Assembly: GCA_037783415.1 (NCBI GenBank)
Contig: JAZGTN010000042.1
Location: 1,728,001 to 1,792,000, forward strand
Direction: 5' to 3'
DNA: 64,000 nt
Source: Leptasterias polaris
Lineage: Eukaryota; Echinodermata; Asteroidea; Forcipulatida; Asteriidae
Part shown: positions 60,094 to 64,000 of the stretch, piece after piece
How the letters are laid out: every line of letters starts with the position of its first letter
Position numbering within the stretch: the first letter of the stretch is position 1
Notes under the pieces: model-generated
Database searches by the model: none
What the model saw: only the letters and a program-made list of their open reading frames with translations
Told to the model about the DNA's origin: nothing
Made by a program: the position numbers and the translations under genes

Positions 60094-60146
60094 CTCTTGT
60101 TGTAATCCCGCTCTAGTCAAATTTTCTTTGTTCAACCCAAAATCAT
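60094..60146 (+). mobile_element. SINE family A, 3' fragment
   Basis: ATCCCGCTCTAGTCAAATTT then TCTTTGTTCAACCCAAAATC matches the 3' end of the copy at 1619-1839, in the opposite orientation. The B-box is decayed (GTTGTAATCC). Confidence 0.7.
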
Positions 60147-60149
60147 TTA

Positions 60150-60850
60150 AAAATTTACCCAGTCAGTTTCCCTTGTGGTTTATTATTTGAACTCTTGTAA
60201 ACCACGGTAAACCCCATCAAATTTAGACTGTGGGCCAATAAAACAGTTAAAATGAAAAAATGAATATAGATAATCAAAAAGCTTGCTTAGTTAATTTCAA
60301 AGACACATGTTTGAAATACTAGGAACAGGTATTTTGTGTCATTAATATCTTTACCAAATAAAAACAATAACAAACTGAAAAAGCTATACCAAAAGAGATC
60401 TTCCAATAAAATGAGCACTATTCAAAGAGCTTTTTTTTTTTACATACAATATTTGTAGTCACACATCATAACCAATCCCCAGCGCAACTAACCCACATTT
60501 TTATAATCGCGTAGGTCAAGCTGGCGTCATCTAGAGTAATAATTCAATCCACTGCGGCCCCATTCATGACCAATCAAACTATGTAAACTATGTTATCAAA
60601 TGTCATCAAGTTCTCTGCAATGTATAAATGCGAGGGCGTCTTGTTGGGTGGACTGGGTGACTGGCTTCAGGAATAAATCAAGAGATCACAATTTCTGCAC
60701 CATACCGAAGGAGTCGTTAAAGAAAAGCAATACTTATTTTAAAGACCGTACAACAAAGAGCATAGGAAGTTTGCTGAAACAAAAATAATGTTAACTACTA
60801 CTCCCGCCCCCCCCCTAAAAAAAGCAAAATGAAACCCCCCCCAAAGAAAA
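60150..60850. other. non-coding, no feature seen
   Basis: No exon or element recognised before the CAA repeat. Confidence 0.45.
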
Positions 60851-60859
60851 CCCCACAAA

Positions 60860-61220
60860 ACACAAACAACAAACAGCAACAGCAACAACAAACAGCAACA
60901 GCAGCAACAACAACAAACAGCAACAACAACAAACAGCAACAACAACAACAAACAGCAACAACAACAACAACAAACAGCAACAACAACAACAACAAACAGC
61001 AACAACAACAACAACAAACAGCAACAACAACAACAACAAACAGCAACAACAACAAACAGCAACAACAACAAACAGCAACAACAACAAACAGCAACAACAA
61101 CAACAAACAGCAACAAACAGCAACAAACAGCAACAACAACAAACAGCAACAACAAACAGCAACAACAACAACAAACAGCAACAACAACAACAAACAGCAA
61201 CAACAACAACAACAACAAAT
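60860..61220 (+). repeat. (CAA)n microsatellite with AAACAGC interruptions
   Basis: About 360 bp of CAACAA runs punctuated every 13-22 bp by AAACAGC. The spacing varies by multiples of three around the AAACAGC words. Frames on both strands are open over 119-172 codons (Gln/Asn/Thr or Leu/Val/Cys runs) only because the repeat lacks stops. Confidence 0.95.
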
Positions 61221-61343
61221 GTTCAGTGTTCAGAGAACTTAAGTTAGTGAGGCACACACATTCTCAGAAATCAGGATGTGATATCCACACCAAGGATATT
61301 CCCTGATCAACTAACGGCGTCTTTTCCTGCCTCTCACCTCTGT

Positions 61344-61412
61344 GGACACCAGTTCGAATCCCACTTGTGACCCAGAGGCCTCGCATGTGGATTGGGCTTT
61401 CAGTCCCTACCT
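61344..61412 (+). mobile_element. B-box-bearing SINE fragment
   Basis: AGTTCGAATCCCACTTGTGA resembles the B-box of SINE family B; the following sequence does not match that body well, so it may be another tRNA-derived family. Abuts the MITE at 61413. Confidence 0.45.
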
Positions 61413-61564
61413 GGGCCCAATTTCATGGCTCTACTTATCACCGCATTCTGTGTTTGCGATCACCATTCTTCGCTTACAGGGCGTCAAATTTCTGCGCAAA
61501 AATTCTCTGTTTCCGCAAGAGTCGATTCTTTGCTTATGGTAAGCAGAGCCATGAAACTAAGCCC
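61413..61564. mobile_element. MITE, second GGGCCCAATTT type, short form
   Basis: GGGCCCAATTTCATGGCTCT is inverted at the right end (AGAGCCATGAAACTAAGCCC). The 152-bp interior has TTCTTCGCTTAC and TTCTCTGTTTCCGC words like those of 56766-57018, about 100 bp shorter. Confidence 0.8.
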
Positions 61565-61745
61565 TGATCAAATAATCCCAGTTGGGAGTTTTCCTCCTAC
61601 ATGTACATCTAAAACTGACATTTCTTTCATCATCTTCCCTTCACAGGTATAGGCCTTATATCCACTAAGACCTACCTGTGAAAAGTGCAAGGCTCTTTTT
61701 GAATGTTTCTCGGTGACAACAATTCAGGGTTTTAATAAAAAATAT

Positions 61746-61791
61746 CTGTGCTTAACAAACTGTAAGCTTAGCAGCTCCATGAACTGAGCCT
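61746..61791. mobile_element. GGGCCC-family MITE, right-end fragment
   Basis: CTGTGCTTAACAAACTGTAA then GCTTAGCAGCTCCATGAACT resembles the terminal block of the family; only this end remains. Confidence 0.5.
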
Positions 61792-61971
61792 TAGCGTGGA
61801 TCTGTATATTCCAGTTCCTCTATCTCATACTTACTTGGTCTGGAGTATTGGGAGATTGTTCTAAGGTACTGTGGGTAGATTTCTCACTGTCATTGCAATT
61901 ATGGATGAACTTGATGCGACTTTGTGTCTGAAACAAAAAAATACACACCCAAAAAGGACTATTAGAAGGCT

Positions 61972-62175
61972 ATCAATAATAATAATAATAGTGGCTTCTT
62001 ATATAGCGCATAGGTCCGTGACGCTCATGGCGCTTCAACATTATTACCCCTGGTCACTGGGCCATTTTATTTCATTCCTTTAACCATCTCAGCTCCCTGG
62101 GGAGTATACAGCCTGTGCTGCCAAATATGTAGCGCATCAAGCTATATCAATCACAAGAACCATCTCTGCCCTCAC
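61972..62175 (-). mobile_element. SINE family B, 3' half
   Basis: On the minus strand: CCAGGGAGCTGAGATGGTTA body, then GCGCCATGAGCGT and TATGCGCTATATAAGAAG, ending in (ATT)n. The 13-mer ACGCTCATGGCGC (plus strand) is identical in the LINE relic 3' end. The tRNA head is missing or unrecognisable. Confidence 0.8.
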
Positions 62176-62179
62176 AGGT

Positions 62180-63130
62180 AATGACCAACTCAATTTACCT
62201 TATTTCTTTTTTTCAGTACATTTCTTTACCCAGTGTATGCCCAAAGAGTTCAACTGGTTTCAATTGAGGCCCTGCATACATCACTACACATCAATTTAAA
62301 ATTGACCACTTGCATAATTTACTACAATTTACAAGGTGATTTCACTCTGACCAGTATCGACACAGACTCTATATAACACCATGATACTGAGTAGTGCATC
62401 GCTAAAGGGGCAAAAAGTCATATGCGAGTTAAGCCGCGTCTGAATTAGCAGATATGGCTACGGCTGCAGCTGTTGTTAAGAGTGTCACTCAGGGAAGCCT
62501 ATATGCTTCAACACATGATGAGTGACACAGTGACCAAGCCGGAGCCACAGCCGTAGCATCTACTTCAGAACTGGTCTTAATAGATTTGAATAATGTCTGG
62601 TACAATGACTTGCTCAGTCACAGGTTACCGCTTAAATTTGAATTCCTTCGGCTATAGAGACACTGCTACCTGAAATTGATCGGGCCAAGCTTTTGTATAG
62701 CAACCCCAAGATGAGCAAACCCTGGCACCATTGTGCCATACACATTCATTCATTACTGTGTTAATGGGTGTTCCCTATCTCTTACGTAACTACACAAAAG
62801 CTAGCCCCGAATCCACAGTTACTCTCGTTACACTTACCACAGAAATAATCAACCTTATATTATTACTTCTGGTTTATTAAAACAATGCATTTGTAGGCTA
62901 AATTGTAACAAAGTTTACAATTTTAAAACCTAGATTTCTGAATGTTTTTGGAGACTTCATATAATGAGAATTGCTACTGAGGTGATCTCAACTTCTCAAG
63001 GCATGGCAATTATTCCAATAACAGATTTCTGATTCCTGGGGTTAATGAAGCATGAGTAACTGGAACTATTGTTATTTCAACATCAATTGCAGGGAGGTTG
63101 TTTATTTTGAGTAATTAGTTCTTTACTTTT
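62180..63130. other. non-coding, no feature seen
   Basis: No array, bounded element or exon recognised. Confidence 0.5.
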
Positions 63131-63135
63131 CTTAA

Positions 63136-63532
63136 AGGTACATGTAGGGTCATAGACTGGTAAACACTTAAAAAAATAAATAAACAAATTTACATAAAAA
63201 CTTACTTGGCAAGAAGCACTGCAACTGTTGACAGTGTAATCTATTTTGAGAAATGACTCCCTTTGAAGTAATATGGTTTTTCACCCCAAAACATTTGATT
63301 CTGAGAAACAATTCATGCATGAATCGTTTCCCAGATGATGCGGTTGGTACCCACTGTCACCTTGCTAATTGGACATTCTTGTGAAAGTATTGTGATAGTT
63401 TTTGGCTGTTTTCTCAGCAAGTAGACACTGTATTCAGCTGACACTTTCGCATGTGGCTTTTATTGTAACTTTCTTGATAATTTGGCTAATAATCAACATT
63501 ATGTTGACAAAAACCAATCTATGACCCAACCT
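63136..63532. mobile_element. TTAA-flanked MITE with central hairpin, diverged copy 4
   Basis: Starts AGGTACATGTAGGGTCATAG and ends ATCTATGACCCAACCT; flanked by TTAA (63132-63135) and TTAC (63533-63536). The interior matches copies 2 and 3 in opposite orientation (ACCCCAAAACATTTGATTCT before the hairpin). Hairpin arm CTGAGAAACAATTCAT, inverted with two mismatches around GC (63301-63334). Confidence 0.75.
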
Positions 63533-63539
63533 TTACAAC

Positions 63540-64000
63540 AGGGAAAATGATGTCTTGAAGATAATGGTGTTAAAGTGAAACTATGAATGCTATTTGTTTT
63601 GTATTGCAGGGGTTTTGCAGGGACAAAAAGGTCTGAAAATAAGATTCATTTTTACGAGCTATGTTTAAATTCCACCTTTTGGCAGCCCCTGGAGTCATAA
63701 AAGTCAAGGAGCTTCTGGGAGCAGAATCCACAGCACTAGAAAAAGCAGATCAAAGAGCTTAATTCCTTCATATCTGATAGAAATAACAATTACTTTAGTG
63801 TCACCAGGCTTCAGATGAAAGTCAGATATTTCTCACCCCTGATTTTGATTGTTTGTTTGTCTGTTGTTTTTTCTTTTTGTGCAATCTTTCAGGAGGCATC
63901 GTCTCCGCTGTATATTTTCTTGTTTATTATTTACTGTCGTTTTTGTTCTCTTGCTCTCTTATTTTTGTACCCATCAGGTGCAAAAACATGAATACAATAT
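63540..64000. other. non-coding, no feature seen
   Basis: T-rich at the end; no exon or element recognised before the window ends. Confidence 0.5.

Noticed and set aside
60739..61257. 172-codon Leu/Val/Cys-rich and 137-codon Gln/Asn/Thr-rich frames
   Set aside because: They are readings of a (CAA)n microsatellite lacking stops.

Overview
This window looks like animal nuclear DNA from a long-intron, repeat-rich genome. Its dispersed short inverted-repeat elements, tRNA-derived SINEs and abundant GTACATG/TAGGCCTA words suggest an echinoderm, perhaps a sea star. That assignment is inference from repeat style, because no marker gene is present. The sequence is AT-rich and has no bacterial-type operons, no rRNA and no convincing intact tRNA. 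No open frame spans a whole protein, and the longest open frames lie in tandem repeats and are artefacts of unit length.

Layout. 0-7 kb holds MITEs, a tRNA-bearing SINE and two striking minisatellites (3.3-4.1 kb and 6.4-6.9 kb). 7-20 kb is mostly non-coding with a PIF/Harbinger-like MITE (13.6 kb), a TA-flanked MITE (18.1 kb) and one candidate exon (10.7-11.1 kb). 20-28 kb has a third minisatellite (20.8-21.3 kb), candidate exons at 21.9 and 25.5 kb, a possible first exon at 26.5 kb and a frameshifted LINE 3' end (27.9-28.3 kb). 28-43 kb is sparse, with two TTAA-flanked MITEs and one candidate exon at 33.6 kb. 43-55 kb holds candidate exons (43.8 and 46.1 kb, minus; 53.9 kb, plus), a 1-kb degenerate TGAGGTG satellite, a 9-bp-TSD foldback element and an intact-looking SINE. 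55-64 kb is dense in SINE and MITE copies inside what may be introns of a minus-strand gene. Three of its candidate exons (58.9, 58.6 and 55.4 kb) join with matching codon phase.

The candidate exons rest on open frame, plausible splice sites and amino-acid character only. I could not assign any of them to a protein family. The repeats are better supported: several have target-site duplications readable directly from the sequence. The SINEs and the LINE share a related 3' end, which suggests a LINE-dependent SINE system. Four copies of one TTAA-flanked element keep a central hairpin whose arm sequence differs between copies.
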